In this document: positions 41,624-51,126 of the stretch, piece after piece | How the letters are laid out: every line of letters starts with the position of its first letter | Position numbering within the stretch: position 1 is the stretch's first letter | DNA from: Apium graveolens | Taxonomy: Eukaryota > Streptophyta > Magnoliopsida > Apiales > Apiaceae | Direction of reading: 5' to 3' | DNA: 64,000 nucleotides | Assembly (NCBI RefSeq): GCF_009905375.1 | Contig: NC_133649.1 | Location: 228,946,102 to 229,010,101 of the forward strand | Made by a program: the position numbers and the translations under genes | Notes under the pieces: model-generated | Told to the model about the DNA's origin: nothing | Database searches by the model: none | The model's input: only the letters and a program-made list of their open reading frames with translations

Positions 41624-43339
41624 CTATTTTAATTGAGGAACCTTCAACGGATGTTCCTTTTCTTCCTTCAACGGATAACTTTCATCATCCGTTGATTCCA
41701 CATCCGTTGACAGTCCATCAATTAATTCCAGTTTCTTTTTATTTTTATCCCAGGCAGTTTCACAGAATGATTCAATTCCTTGGACTTTGGCAATTTGAGC
41801 ACTTACATCCCTAGATGTTTTCCAGGCTTTAATCACCTCTTGCTCTTTCTCTAATTGATTGGAAAGTATTTCTACTTTCTTAACAGATTCAGCTAGTTCA
41901 TTTTCAACAGATATACAATGCAATTTGGTTTTCTCTAGGTCAATCAACTTATTTTCTAACACAGTATTTCTATTACTTAAAAACAGATTGTTCTCTTTGA
42001 TCCTACTATTTTCTTTAGCAAGAGATTTAAGAGACACACGCAAATGATACAATTCAGTAGACATGTCATTGAAAGCATCATTCCACTCTTCTTTAGTAAG
42101 CTGTGTTAAATCAGTAGTGATTACCTGATTGCTTGATGAACTAACTTCGTTTTCTTCAGAATCAGCCATGAGAACAAGGTTGACATAATCCACATCTTCA
42201 TCCTCTTCATCTCCATCAGCTGCCCAGTCCTTTTCTTGAGTAATGAAAGCCCTTTCCTTCTGTTTGAGTAGATCAAAATATTTCTTTTTGTAATCTACTT
42301 GTTCAAATTTCTTCTTTTCAGAGGTTGGCTTTCTGCACTCACTTGCAAAGTGTCCACTTATACCACAATTAAAACACTTGAACTTGGATTTGTCCACCAT
42401 GTTCTTATAGGGTTTAGTGGCTCTAGTGTTTTTCCTGAACTTTATCTTTGCAAATCTTCTGGACAGAAATGCAAGATGCTCATCAATACCATCAGAGTCA
42501 TCTTGACTGGAGTTGTCTTCATTTTCAGCAACTTGCTCTTTACCCTTGTCTGATTCTGGATTTCTTACACCATCTTTGGAGCTTGATGTAGATCTCACAG
42601 TTTCTTTTCTGCATTCTTTCTCATTTTCAGCTACCAATGCAACTGAACCTCCTTTCTTTCTCCCCCTCTCCAATACCTCATCCTGTTCCAACTCTAGTTC
42701 ATAAGTCTTCAAGATTCCATATAATCTTTCAAGAGTAAAATCCTTATAATCCTGAGAGTTTCTTAAGGAAACAGTCATGGGTTTCCATTCCTTTGGTAAG
42801 GATCTCAAAAATTTAAGATTTGAATCCTTCACCTGGTACACTCTACCATACAGCTTCAGTCCATTCAACAGCTTTTGGAATCTATTAAATGTGTCATTTA
42901 AAGATTCATTCTCTTCAAAATGAAAGTACTCATACTGTTGAATGAGAAGCTGCATTTTGTTCTCTTTTACTTGTTCTGTACCTTCACACAGCAACTGAAC
43001 TGTGTCCCAAACCTCTTTGGCAGTTGAACAATTTATCACATTATCAAACATATCCTTGTCAAGACCATTAAACAAAATGTTCATAGCCTTCTTATCCTTG
43101 TGGACTTCTTCTGTGTCTTCCATTGTCCATTCTGCTCTAGGTTTTGGAATGGATTGACCAACAGCAATTGTGGCCGTAGCAACTGTGGCTACTTTGTGGG
43201 GAATGTGAGGACCATTCTCAATGCAGTTTACATAACCTTCATCTTGGGAGAGTAGATGAAGGTGCATTTTCACCTTCCAGTGGTGATAACTGTCTTTGTC
43301 AAGAACTGGGATCTTTACTCCAATATCCTTCTTACTCAT
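41624..43339 (-). CDS. gag: Sire-1 gag (571 aa to in-frame TAG)
   Basis: ATG at 43339, 48 bases after the primer site. N-terminal gag core of the UBN2/DUF4219 kind (VLDKDSYHHWKVKMHLHLL, KAMNILFNGLDKDMFDN, AKEVWDTVQLLCEGTEQV, SLPKEWKPMTVSLRNSQDY) over residues 1-215; zinc knuckle CFNCGISGHFASEC at 322-335; a long helical, probably coiled-coil region about 425-530; a C-terminal tail STDDESYPLKEEKEHPLKV encoded by four motif copies. The frame stops at TAG (41626-41624) after VPQLK. Gag assembles the particle and binds RNA. Confidence 0.9.
   Translation of the reverse strand: MSKKDIGVKIPVLDKDSYHHWKVKMHLHLLSQDEGYVNCIENGPHIPHKVATVATATIAVGQSIPKPRAEWTMEDTEEVHKDKKAMNILFNGLDKDMFDNVINCSTAKEVWDTVQLLCEGTEQVKENKMQLLIQQYEYFHFEENESLNDTFNRFQKLLNGLKLYGRVYQVKDSNLKFLRSLPKEWKPMTVSLRNSQDYKDFTLERLYGILKTYELELEQDEVLERGRKKGGSVALVAENEKECRKETVRSTSSSKDGVRNPESDKGKEQVAENEDNSSQDDSDGIDEHLAFLSRRFAKIKFRKNTRATKPYKNMVDKSKFKCFNCGISGHFASECRKPTSEKKKFEQVDYKKKYFDLLKQKERAFITQEKDWAADGDEEDEDVDYVNLVLMADSEENEVSSSSNQVITTDLTQLTKEEWNDAFNDMSTELYHLRVSLKSLAKENSRIKENNLFLSNRNTVLENKLIDLEKTKLHCISVENELAESVKKVEILSNQLEKEQEVIKAWKTSRDVSAQIAKVQGIESFCETAWDKNKKKLELIDGLSTDVESTDDESYPLKEEKEHPLKVPQLK
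41644..41710. repeat. motif cluster at Sire-1 gag C-terminus
   Basis: TCAACGGAT at 41644 and 41668, ATCCGTTGA at 41687 and 41702. On the coding strand they are read as S-T-D, S-T-D, Y-P-L and H-P-L. The 19-bp spacing of the 41668/41687 pair is the same as in the matching pair of Sire-2 (58382 and 58401). Confidence 0.92.
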
Positions 43340-43386
43340 CTTTGTTAGATTCCAAGATCTTTAAACTCTTTGTATGTCAAGAGCCT

Positions 43387-43398
43387 GCTCTGATACCA
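43387..43398 (-). other. Sire-1 primer-binding site (tRNA-iMet)
   Basis: The minus strand reads TGGTATCAGAGC two bases after the 5' LTR end. Confidence 0.95.
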
Positions 43399-43400
43399 AT

Positions 43401-44462
43401 TGTTATTCCTAGAGGACTAACAATGAGATTTACAGAAGGGGGGTTGAATGTAAATCTCAAAACTTTTTCAGGTTTTGAGAAGTTTATTAAAGCAGTGTGT
43501 TCTAGATGAACAAGTGTATGAATTGCTTTGAGCTAATGCAGACAGATATATATTCAAACACAAAATGTAAAGAACACAACAAACTTTAAAAACTTTTCTG
43601 GTGGATTTGTTGTTCCACCAGAGATGGTATATTAGAAAATCTGTGTTCAACAATGTTGATCACAGCTGCATCCTAGTACAAACTAGATGAATTTTCTCTC
43701 AAGATATTTCTTAACAGCTCTGGAAAATCTCTCTCTAATTACTAGCTTCTTCTTGGTTTATATATTACCAAGTGTACAAGTGAAAAACAATATAAAATTA
43801 CAATAGTAAAATAAGTTCTTCACTTGCTTCTTTTCCTGTTCACTCCAGTACTTTGTTGACTATTGCATCTTTGTACTAAAGAAGAACGGCTGCTTTTTCT
43901 GTTGATCCTGAAATTCGGCTACCACATCTCAGTTTTCTCTGTCAACCCATGTGCCTCTGTCTGTAGGTACAACTACCACTTATCAACGGCTAATTAGCAG
44001 AACATCCGTTGAAGCTTTCATCCGTTAATGACTTCATCCGTTGAAGGATGTTATCCGTTGAAGCTTTCATCCGTTGATGCATTTATCCGTTGATGCTCTC
44101 ATCCGTTGAAGCTCTAGAGACATCCGTTGAAGCTTAGCTTCTCATCCGTTGAAGGTCTTTAAGTCATCCGTTGATACCACTTCATTTATACAAAATTACA
44201 AGGCATGAAATATTTACAATTGGCCTTCCTATCTGCATATCATCTAGTAGTCAACATGACTCATAGTTTCTCTCAACTTCTAAGAATTACATTTTAAATA
44301 CAGAGACTGAAATATGCTACAATACTAGACTTATTTCTAAGTAAAGCTACACCATCAACGGATAGCCAAAGTGGTCTTATCCGTTGAGGCTACTGACACT
44401 AAATTTCTACTTAAGTGTTTTGTTAAACATATCATCAAACTAATGCACATATATTCCTAACA
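43401..44462 (-). repeat. Sire-1 5' LTR
   Basis: 1062 bp, same length and, as far as compared, same sequence as 31246-32307. The motif array is at 44004-44174 and the inverted pair at 44355-44387. Identity of the two LTRs implies very recent insertion or recent gene conversion. Confidence 0.95.
44004..44174. repeat. ATCCGTTGA tandem array in Sire-1 5' LTR
   Basis: The same ten-unit array as in the other LTR, shifted by 12,155 bp, with the same 16-17 and 21-22 bp spacing. Confidence 0.95.
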
Positions 44463-44467
44463 ACAAC
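44463..44467. repeat. target-site duplication ACAAC (right), Sire-1
   Basis: Matches 31241-31245. Confidence 0.92.
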
Positions 44468-44620
44468 CATCCGAGTTCATACATGGTCCTCAATATAATA
44501 CATCAAATATATGATCCTGAATATTGAAATACAGATATGTACACCGGGTATCTTGAAGGGCTAGGGATTCTATGTAATACTAGCTATCCTAACAAAATTG
44601 GTGACAAGTCACCCATCCCT
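44468..44620 (-). other. Gypsy-C leader (part 2)
   Basis: Non-coding sequence between the stop of the upstream ORF and the Sire-1 insertion point. Nothing further is recognised. Confidence 0.5.
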
Positions 44621-44868
44621 TTACAAGGTCCATAAGTAGTCACTCGCCTCCCAGTCACTGTCACTGCGCGTGAGGTCTCGAACCCTCCTCATCGCTCCTT
44701 CCAACATGAGCTCTACATCAACTACCGGGATGTATCCTCTCATCGCCGTCATCCTCATTTGTACTCGGCTATGGAGCTCAATCCCATCAATCTCCCTGCG
44801 AGCTATAGCCGGGGAAGCAGCTCTAAAGTCCCCTGGTATCCTAGCCTGATGGCTCTCTCGGTGGTCAG
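44621..44868 (-). pseudogene. Gypsy-C upstream ORF (before gag), C-terminal end
   Basis: The minus-strand frame is open from 44868 to TAA at 44621, with RESHQARIPGDFRAASPA, REIDGIELHSRVQMRM and a charged end RRVRDLTRSDSDWEASDYLW. It is more GC-rich than its surroundings. It lies 5' of gag in the element, separated by a leader of about 330 bases without Sire-1. Gypsy-B and Gypsy-D also have an ORF in this place. The protein is unknown to me. The N-terminal part was lost where Gypsy-B begins. Confidence 0.6.
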
Positions 44869-47800
44869 TGTAATGTCTGGAGAAATTACGTCTGTATTAT
44901 ATCATATTTATAATAAATTATGTGTATTAATGTATCATTTATATGTGATTAGCTGTAAAACCCTAATTGCTATGTGTTACGTGCATTCTGTATCGTCCAG
45001 GTATTTTCAGGGTATTTTTCAGATATTTATTTTGCATTTATAGCTTTCATATCAAAAGTTATACGACACGAATCATGATTTTATAGCTGATATTTCAAAT
45101 AAAGTAATGGGCCTTATTTTTCATCAAACGGTTTGTACCATCGCATTATTCCGAACATCTAGGTATTTTACAAACTTTCTCGTTTCGCGAAAAATGACTT
45201 TTCCGGGCCCCATTGGGTGTCAAAAACCCCCACAAAAATCACATTTTTATTTTTATAAAATTATAGGACTTTTATTTATACCATTTCTTTGTATTTTTGC
45301 ATTATTCACAATTTTTGGGAAATTTTGGTAAATATATTGTATATATAAAATATTTATAAATTAAATTTTAATTCTCAAAAATTATAAAATTAGGGGTCGA
45401 TTAATTTTAAAAGATGTAGAATTAGGGTCTCAATTTTAATTAGGAGTATTAATTTTACTACTATAAATAGCCTAATTATTATTAATTAATTAATTAAAAT
45501 TCTGAAAAAATCATAAAATTCTCTGAAATCGGGTCGAGAAGAACTAGTTCGGGTCAAGAATTCAAGCCGTGATTTCTAGCTGATTTCTGCATCAAATTGT
45601 GTGATTCAAGTACTCAAATCGAAGGTTTTGATATGTTCTTTCTGTTATAACATCAATTTCATGTTTTAATTCGTAGTTTTTGATTTTCGATTTATAGGGT
45701 TTATGCTCGAATTAGGGCTTTTCGATTCTAGAGTTATTATGATGTTTTAATGATTGATATAGCTTTGTTAGATGATTTACAGTCGATTCATGGTGTTTAA
45801 TTGAATAAACGATACCGGGATAGTGATTCACGATTATTAGGGTTTATGGCTTTGATTCCCGATTTTGGTTCTTGAAAGTTTAGGGCTTTGATTGTATGTG
45901 TTCTAAGCTTTAATTTGCACTATAGAACTTTTAATTTCATGTACGATTCTGTGATTTCGTATTTTGGCTGGAGTTGATGGCGGTTGTGATCGGAGATGGT
46001 GATTCTGTGATGTTTGTGGTCTGTTTTGGCCGGAAATGAATTGCTGGAGTTAACTGGAATCGAAACCCTGTGAAAAACGAACCAAACCCAGTCGTTTTTG
46101 CCCTGAAATTGGCTCTCCGAAATCTGCTCCGGTGGTCGGTTTCTGGAAAAATTCCGGTCATATTCTTCATGACCCGGAATTGACCCGTTTTACCCGTTTA
46201 ATTAACCCGGTTTTGATCCATCTCTGTCAGATTTTGATTTCTGACAAATATTTCTGGAAATTAATTAATTTTTTTATTTATAAAAATCAGTTTTATTTAT
46301 TTTATAAATTGATTAATTAATTATTTAATTAATTAATTTATATTATAAATAATTCTGAAATATTTTCTAAAAATCAGATTTAATTATTTTCTTAATTATT
46401 TATTATTTATTTATTATTTATTAATTATTTAAAAATGATTAATTATTTTAATAATTAATCAAATAATTTTCAATAAATCATAATAAATTCATTTTAATTC
46501 CAAAAATTATAGGAAAATCATTTTTAGTTCTGATTTTTCCTAAATAATTATTTAACTTTATTTTAGGGTTTAATAATTAGAAATAATTATTTATATTGAA
46601 TAATAAATTGATTTATCTGTGTTTAATTGTTATTAATTAGACCGTTAATCCGATTCGAGCGAAACGAAAGCCCTTTGACTCAGAAAAATGAGTTATTTTC
46701 ATTAAAAATAATATTAAAACCTAATTTCTTCTAGAAATTAGTTGACCTCTGATAATTTATTTGATTATAAGTTGAATCGCGTGTAGAGACGAATCCAATA
46801 AATCCCGAAAAATAGGAAACGAGTTAGATAATGATTGGTTAAGCGAACAGCGAGTCGATTTTGATTCTAAAAATTATTTTAACCATAAAAATGATAATGT
46901 GCTTATGTGTACTATGTGATTAATCGAATCTTGCTTGTTAATAAATAATATACGAGTCAATAATACGCGCATGGGTAGACAATAGGAATGACGTGCAGTC
47001 AGTTTGAGACGCAATTGATGTATGAAATGACTAAATCAGTCTATTTCTCTAGCAGAAGCCAAGCCATCAAGGCAAGTTGATCCGGTGATAGACAAAGGTG
47101 ACATATCTGAAGTGAGTCGCGTAGAAGGAAAGTTTTTCCCCTATTCTAATTTCAGAATAGTGATATTTCTTCAGATTCATATCACGCTTGCACTCTTTTG
47201 ATCCTTATTCATAAACACTTATACACACTTGTTATTCTCTTGTTCATATTTTATTTCAATTCTTGATTTCTCCTTTTTCTTTGAATTCCTTATTCATATT
47301 CCAATTGTTACACATACATATTGGTATATTCTGGTGATTATAATATATCAAAGCATACTGATTGTTCTGGTTGCTACTCCATGGACTGGATAGTGATATT
47401 TTGGGATTAAGTTTTACTTGATCCTAAGGACCGGGACATAACCGGATCCTTGAGATGGCCCGTACAACTTGGGTGCCCGATTGGATCTATATAGGGAGAT
47501 ATAGATCTGCACTGTATCCTGGCTGATCAGCAGGGTATAGATTCGAACTTGTGTCTAGTTTAGTTCGTTTGTATTCGCCAGCAGTGGCCTTCTTTCTATT
47601 CTCGCAGGGTTATATCTTTGCAGATGCACCCAGATTACCGATTGATTTAAACTGCTTTAACACTGTTTATATTTTGCGGTGTTGTTGAGCAATTTTTGGC
47701 TCACCCTTTTTTGTAATATTCACCTTATTGTTTTCAGTTAAGAAGGAATATGAAACCCATCAGGACTCGAGTGGTAAAGAAGCGAGTCAAGCCTCGGGAT

Positions 47801-48141
47801 CCTCTCATACCCAATGTGTTGATCCCAATCCAGGAAGAAAGTTTTGAGTCACCCGAACTGGTGGAGTGTAGATAGGTAGTGTTTGTGTGTTTGAATAAAA
47901 TATAAACTTAGTTTAAAACCGGTTAGACAATGGTTTGTAATAATAAGAGTTTGTAAGATTTTAAATTTGGTTTGTAATAAAGTAGTTAGTGGTTCTTGTT
48001 TTCATACTTCAACCTAAAAAGATCATGGTTAGTGTTAAAGGGGTTTAGATACATTTCATTATTATTGTTATTCAGATTGTACAGGTTTGGTGATTAGCTA
48101 GTAACCCCCAGACTTATACCCCGGGTCTGGAGGGTGTTACA
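44869..48141 (+). repeat. Gypsy-B 5' LTR (copy B1)
   Basis: 3273 bp from TGTAATGTCTGG to GGAGGGTGTTACA. It has the paired CCCAGAC...GTCTGG and CCCGGG sequence near its end, as in the Gypsy-A and Gypsy-C termini. The right boundary is fixed by the primer site. The central part (46260-46650) is an extremely AT-rich stretch of TAATTAATT repeats. Copy 53375-55670 aligns along its first two-thirds. Confidence 0.88.
46260..46650. repeat. TTAATTA-rich low-complexity tract in LTR B1
   Basis: Long run of TTAATTAATT, TTATTTATTA and similar. The same tract is kept in copy B2 (54960-55320), so it belongs to the LTR family rather than being a later expansion. Confidence 0.6.
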
Positions 48142-48145
48142 GGTT

Positions 48146-48157
48146 TTGCATCAGAGC
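48146..48157 (+). other. Gypsy-B primer-binding site (mutated)
   Basis: Reads TTGCATCAGAGC four bases after the LTR end; expected TGGTATCAGAGC. The following CTGTAGGTTA resembles the CTACAGGTTA after the primer site of Gypsy-A. Confidence 0.7.
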
Positions 48158-48335
48158 TGTAGGTTAGGTCCCTGAAAACAAGAACATTAGGATTAAGATA
48201 AGATAGGGAGATCATATAGGATAGGAATAGTCTAATAGGAAAAGTAGTGTTAGGACTTAGATAAGATTAGAATAGGGAAGTATAAGTTCAAGGAATTATT
48301 TAGTGACCTTTTTTCTTTCGTTGGTATATTATCAG

Positions 48336-48915
48336 ATGGCATCGTCAGGTTATTCGGGTTCATCTGAGAGGACAGTTACAGGACCAGTTGCACCAGTCAT
48401 TCCACCAGCGTCTGAGTATATGTTTCCGCATCTTCCACCTCCTCCACCATTGCCCCAAGAGCCAGCACCACCAGTGCCAGATCTGATTCCTGATCCAGTA
48501 GAGATGTTTGATCCACTAGAGTTCTTTGAGCTGATGCTTCCACCTCCACTTCCAGTAGAGCATCAGTTTATGCCAGGGATTGAGCCAGAGCTTCCACCAC
48601 CAGCAGTGTTACTTCCTATTCTGGTACATGCTCCAGAGCCAGAGTTATTCCAGATGGTTCCAGTTGAGGGTATGGGTGAGCATGAGGTAGAGTTACAGTT
48701 GGGATTACCACAGCAGGGTGTTGTAGGGATGTAGAGAGTTCCGTCGCAGGAGTCAGTAGGTCATAATGCACAACCATACATGGTACCGTATCATGACTAC
48801 AGTGTTGTGAGAGAAGACGCTGAGTACTGGAGAGCTCAGTGTAGAGAGATTATACATTTGTTTGATCAGAGAGACCGAGGACACTTAGCCGCACTACAGC
48901 CTGATCGCTGTTGAA
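48336..48915 (+). pseudogene. Gypsy-B upstream ORF, N-terminal part (proline-rich)
   Basis: The frame is open from 48303, but the start is probably ATG at 48336 (MASSGYSGSSERTV). It is strongly Pro/Glu-rich (PHLPPPPPLPQEPAPPVP, ELPPPAVLLPILVHAPEPEL). TAG at 48732-48734 is followed in frame by a charged segment (DYSVVREDAEYWRAQCREI, FDQRDRGHLAALQPDR) to 48912. The sequence then switches to Gypsy-D. It occupies the place where gag would be expected but has no gag core or zinc knuckle. Its C-terminal counterpart is probably the type seen at 44621-44868. Confidence 0.6.
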
Positions 48916-49060
48916 TCTGTTGCTGCTATTGCTGTATCTGCTGCTGCATCATTACCATCTATTGTTGCATCAGATGGAACATTTGGTTCATGGTATCATT
49001 GGTCTGTTCTTCCGAGTTGCTGTTGGAGGTTTCAGTTCTAGTCTTTCTCTTTGGTGCCAT
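48916..49060 (-). pseudogene. Gypsy-D gag N-terminus
   Basis: Minus strand from ATG at 49060: MAPKRKTRTETSNSNSEEQ, MNQMFHLMQQ, then a Gln/Met-rich run (MMQQQIQQ) with two stops. This is a typical start of a plant gypsy gag. It is cut at 48916, where Gypsy-B begins on the other strand. Confidence 0.6.
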
Positions 49061-49640
49061 TTTCTGATAATATAACAAGTGATATCTTTTTAACAGTTTA
49101 TTAAACAATTGACAGTAGGTAAGAAAATAATTTACCATGTATTAACAAAATTTAGATAATGGTTCGGAAAAAAGAAAAACAGTTTGCTTAATAAAAACAG
49201 GAAATGTAAACAGTTAAATAAAATGATTTGATTGATATTTATATTTATATTTTTTTTACGGAATTTAAAGTACAAAAAGCTGTAAAATAATAAAGTAAAG
49301 GTAAATGCTGTAAAACTATAAAGACTGAAATTTAAATAAAAGAAAATTTGAAAAAGTTCATTTTATATATCTAACACCAGCCTTATGTGTGAATGCTTGA
49401 TATACAAAAAGTCTCGCTCAAGTGGTCATGGATGCTGCTACAAGTCAGGCTACTACTACACCCATGCACTACTACCCATACTATACTAGCTGCATCTATG
49501 TACATCAGTCATCTACACTACATCTGTCTTCTGCAGTCAGAACCTCAAAAACCCGACGGTATACGCCTCAACTTGTCTCGGAGTACCTGAACCATTGTCT
49601 GTGCTAGACGGAAAACCCTATAAATGTCTTCTATTATCTG
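49061..49640 (-). other. Gypsy-D leader and end of upstream ORF
   Basis: AT-rich leader 49061-49380. Then at about 49622-49540 the minus strand reads FRLAQTMVQVLRDKLRRIP, which resembles the end of the upstream ORF of Gypsy-C in character (acidic/basic, VLRD.LRRI). The arrangement of upstream ORF, leader and gag is the same as in Gypsy-C. A copy of the ORF piece is found at 50400-50470. Confidence 0.45.
49560..49622. repeat. 63-bp direct repeat, copy 1
   Basis: TATACGCCTCAACTTGTCTC through GACGGAAAACCCTATA; nearly the same sequence occurs at 50411-50472 in the same orientation. It encodes the minus-strand VQVLRDKLRRI segment. Confidence 0.85.
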
Positions 49641-49789
49641 ATTCTTTCCCTGGCTGAAAGCCAATCTTCATGTTTACCTTCATGGTATTATGAATCTCCT
49701 TATGTTTCGAGATAAAAATTATTTATGATTTAGCTTATTAATTTACATTCTTTATCATGTTGATATTATAGAATTGGATTGTTTTTAAA

Positions 49790-50100
49790 TGTGGATCAGA
49801 TTTGTGGTCGGAGCAGATTCGTGGTCATTATAAGTCAATGTGTGCCTTGAATCCAGTATATATAGAGAAGAGTTGTGAGTCTTACTCTGGGTTAGTGTGT
49901 GACTGATCAGCAGCCTAATCTTGGTTTTTAAAACAAAAGTGAATATCCAATTCTAATCATTGCTTATCAGGAAACTTGATTCCAAATATCATTGCAATTG
50001 ATCATTGTTTAATCTCAGTGTTGTCATTGTGACTTGCTGAGTTAGTTAACTCACTCTTACAAATCTGTTTATGTAGGAATTCCTATATTTTCTCCATCCC
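49790..50100 (+). repeat. fragment of a Gypsy-A-type LTR
   Basis: Plus-strand match to the reverse strand of the Gypsy-A LTR region 7920-8220. It includes GTGTGACTGATCAGCAGCC, GAATATCCAATTCTAATCAT and CATTGTGACTTGCTGAG. It is more diverged than the two Gypsy-A LTRs are from each other and lacks both ends. Confidence 0.75.
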
Positions 50101-50410
50101 AAATGTAACAGCCCATTTAATATCACATTTAATGACACATAAATATAATTATAACTCTAAATATGTAACTTATATCTTAAATACCACTTAATCAATATTT
50201 ATAATCTTCAAATATGTAATTAATATATATTTTATTCTTAATTATATTTGACAAATACAAGTCAGATATAACAAAAATGGTTTCACATTCATCGTTAAAA
50301 TCGATGTCCTTGGCAGTGAGCACATTAACAGTAAAAAAATCCAAAAGCCTATTATTCTCTGATTTAAAATTATGGATGATATCATGTATAACCAGCGGTA
50401 GGGGTACGAT
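50101..50410. other. AT-rich spacer
   Basis: No coding region or element end recognised. It may be the remainder of a degraded gypsy leader. Confidence 0.4.
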
Positions 50411-50472
50411 ATATGCCTCAACTCGTCTCGGAGTACCTGAACCACTGTCTGTGCTAGACGGAAAACCCTATA
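50411..50472. repeat. 63-bp direct repeat, copy 2
   Basis: Second copy of 49560-49622, with a few substitutions; also encodes VVQVLRDELRHI on the minus strand. Confidence 0.85.
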
Positions 50473-50480
50473 TCTTCTAT

Positions 50481-50516
50481 AAAGGTACTCATATTAGTAA
50501 AGGTACTCATATTAGT
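50481..50516. repeat. 18-bp tandem duplication beside MITE-2
   Basis: AAAGGTACTCATATTAGT occurs twice in tandem (50481-50498, 50499-50516). The second copy ends exactly at the left edge of MITE-2 and includes its target duplication. Confidence 0.85.
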
Positions 50517-51126
50517 CGGTGTTCTAAAAATCATTACTCGGTTCCACTCGACGAAAGTATGGAGTAACGAGTATTCGGAGTACTTACTCGGAAAGAGGAC
50601 TTGGTTAAAAACTCAGATAATAAATTAATAATTTTTAATTTTAATATTTATTTAACTTAAAATATAATATAAATAAATGACGTACAAGATAATTAATTAT
50701 GTTTTCGAGTATCTTGAAATAATACTCGATATCAAACTCAAAATTTTAAATGTCTGTTAACTTTTAATTTAGTATGAATTTAAATTATAATAGTTTATAA
50801 ATGATATGTAATATAATTATTTATAATTTTATTATTTTGACTAGCCATTTAAAATTATTTTAACATTAAAAATACTTAAAAGGTGTATTTATTTGTTACA
50901 AACTAGTACCCATTTAGGAGTTATTCTTTTGGTACATTACTCTTTCTTTTCAAAAAATAATTTCTAAACCGAGTTTTTTCCGAATAATCCCAATTTTGCC
51001 CGAGTTTGACCCAAGTCAAGTAAAAATTGAGTTATGGCAGAGTACACCAAAATCGTATCGGAAATAGATCCGAGTTCGAGTACTTTCCAAGTCTTCGTCT
51101 GAATATACCCGAGTTTTAGAACACTA
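50517..51126. mobile_element. MITE-2, 610-bp hAT-like element
   Basis: Terminal inverted repeats CGGTGTTCTAAAA (left) and TAGTGTTCTAAAA (right, opposite strand), 11 of 13 matching. Flanks ATATTAGT (50509-50516) and ATATTGGT (51127-51134) are an 8-bp duplication with one difference. CTCGG / CCGAG motifs repeat in both subterminal parts and the centre is AT-rich. No transposase frame is present. Different family from MITE-1. Confidence 0.75.

Larger units (their letters stand above)
31246..44462 (-). mobile_element. Sire-1, young Sirevirus-like Copia element
   Basis: Full-length 13,217-bp Ty1/copia element on the minus strand. LTRs are 31246-32307 and 43401-44462 (both 1062 bp, no difference seen), with ACAAC on both sides. 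Order of parts on its own strand: 5' LTR, tRNA-iMet primer site, gag (43339-40925 with one in-frame TAG), pol (40920-37591, intact), a 0.55-kb spacer with repeated motifs and a TATA-like box, a 1513-codon third ORF (37040-32499, intact), polypurine tract, 3' LTR. The third ORF after pol, the large size and the pol motifs fit the Sirevirus (Maximus/SIRE) lineage. It is the youngest insertion for which an age cue exists. Confidence 0.95.
22778..44868 (-). mobile_element. Gypsy-C, Ty3/gypsy element (5' LTR missing)
   Basis: Minus strand. 3' LTR 22778-26401, polypurine tract, integrase to gag 26432-31054, leader, and the end of an ORF located upstream of gag (44621-44868). Sire-1 (31246-44462) sits in the leader. 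At 44868 it meets the plus-strand Gypsy-B LTR head to head, so the first part of the upstream ORF, the primer site and the 5' LTR are not present next to it. Pol keeps most catalytic motifs but has several stops and frame changes. Confidence 0.85.
44869..48915 (+). mobile_element. Gypsy-B, 5' end of a plus-strand gypsy element
   Basis: 5' LTR (44869-48141), primer site and the first part of an upstream ORF; then the sequence changes abruptly to the minus-strand Gypsy-D fragment at 48916. No gag-pol of this element is present next to it. LTRs of the same family recur at 53375 and 63393. Confidence 0.8.

Noticed and set aside
43387..43398. tRNA gene
   Set aside because: Only the 12-base complement of the initiator-Met tRNA 3' end is present, as a primer site; no tRNA cloverleaf surrounds this or the other such sites.
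45937..46170. 77-aa minus-strand ORF rich in basic residues
   Set aside because: Inside LTR B1, and not preserved as a frame in LTR B2; no domain.
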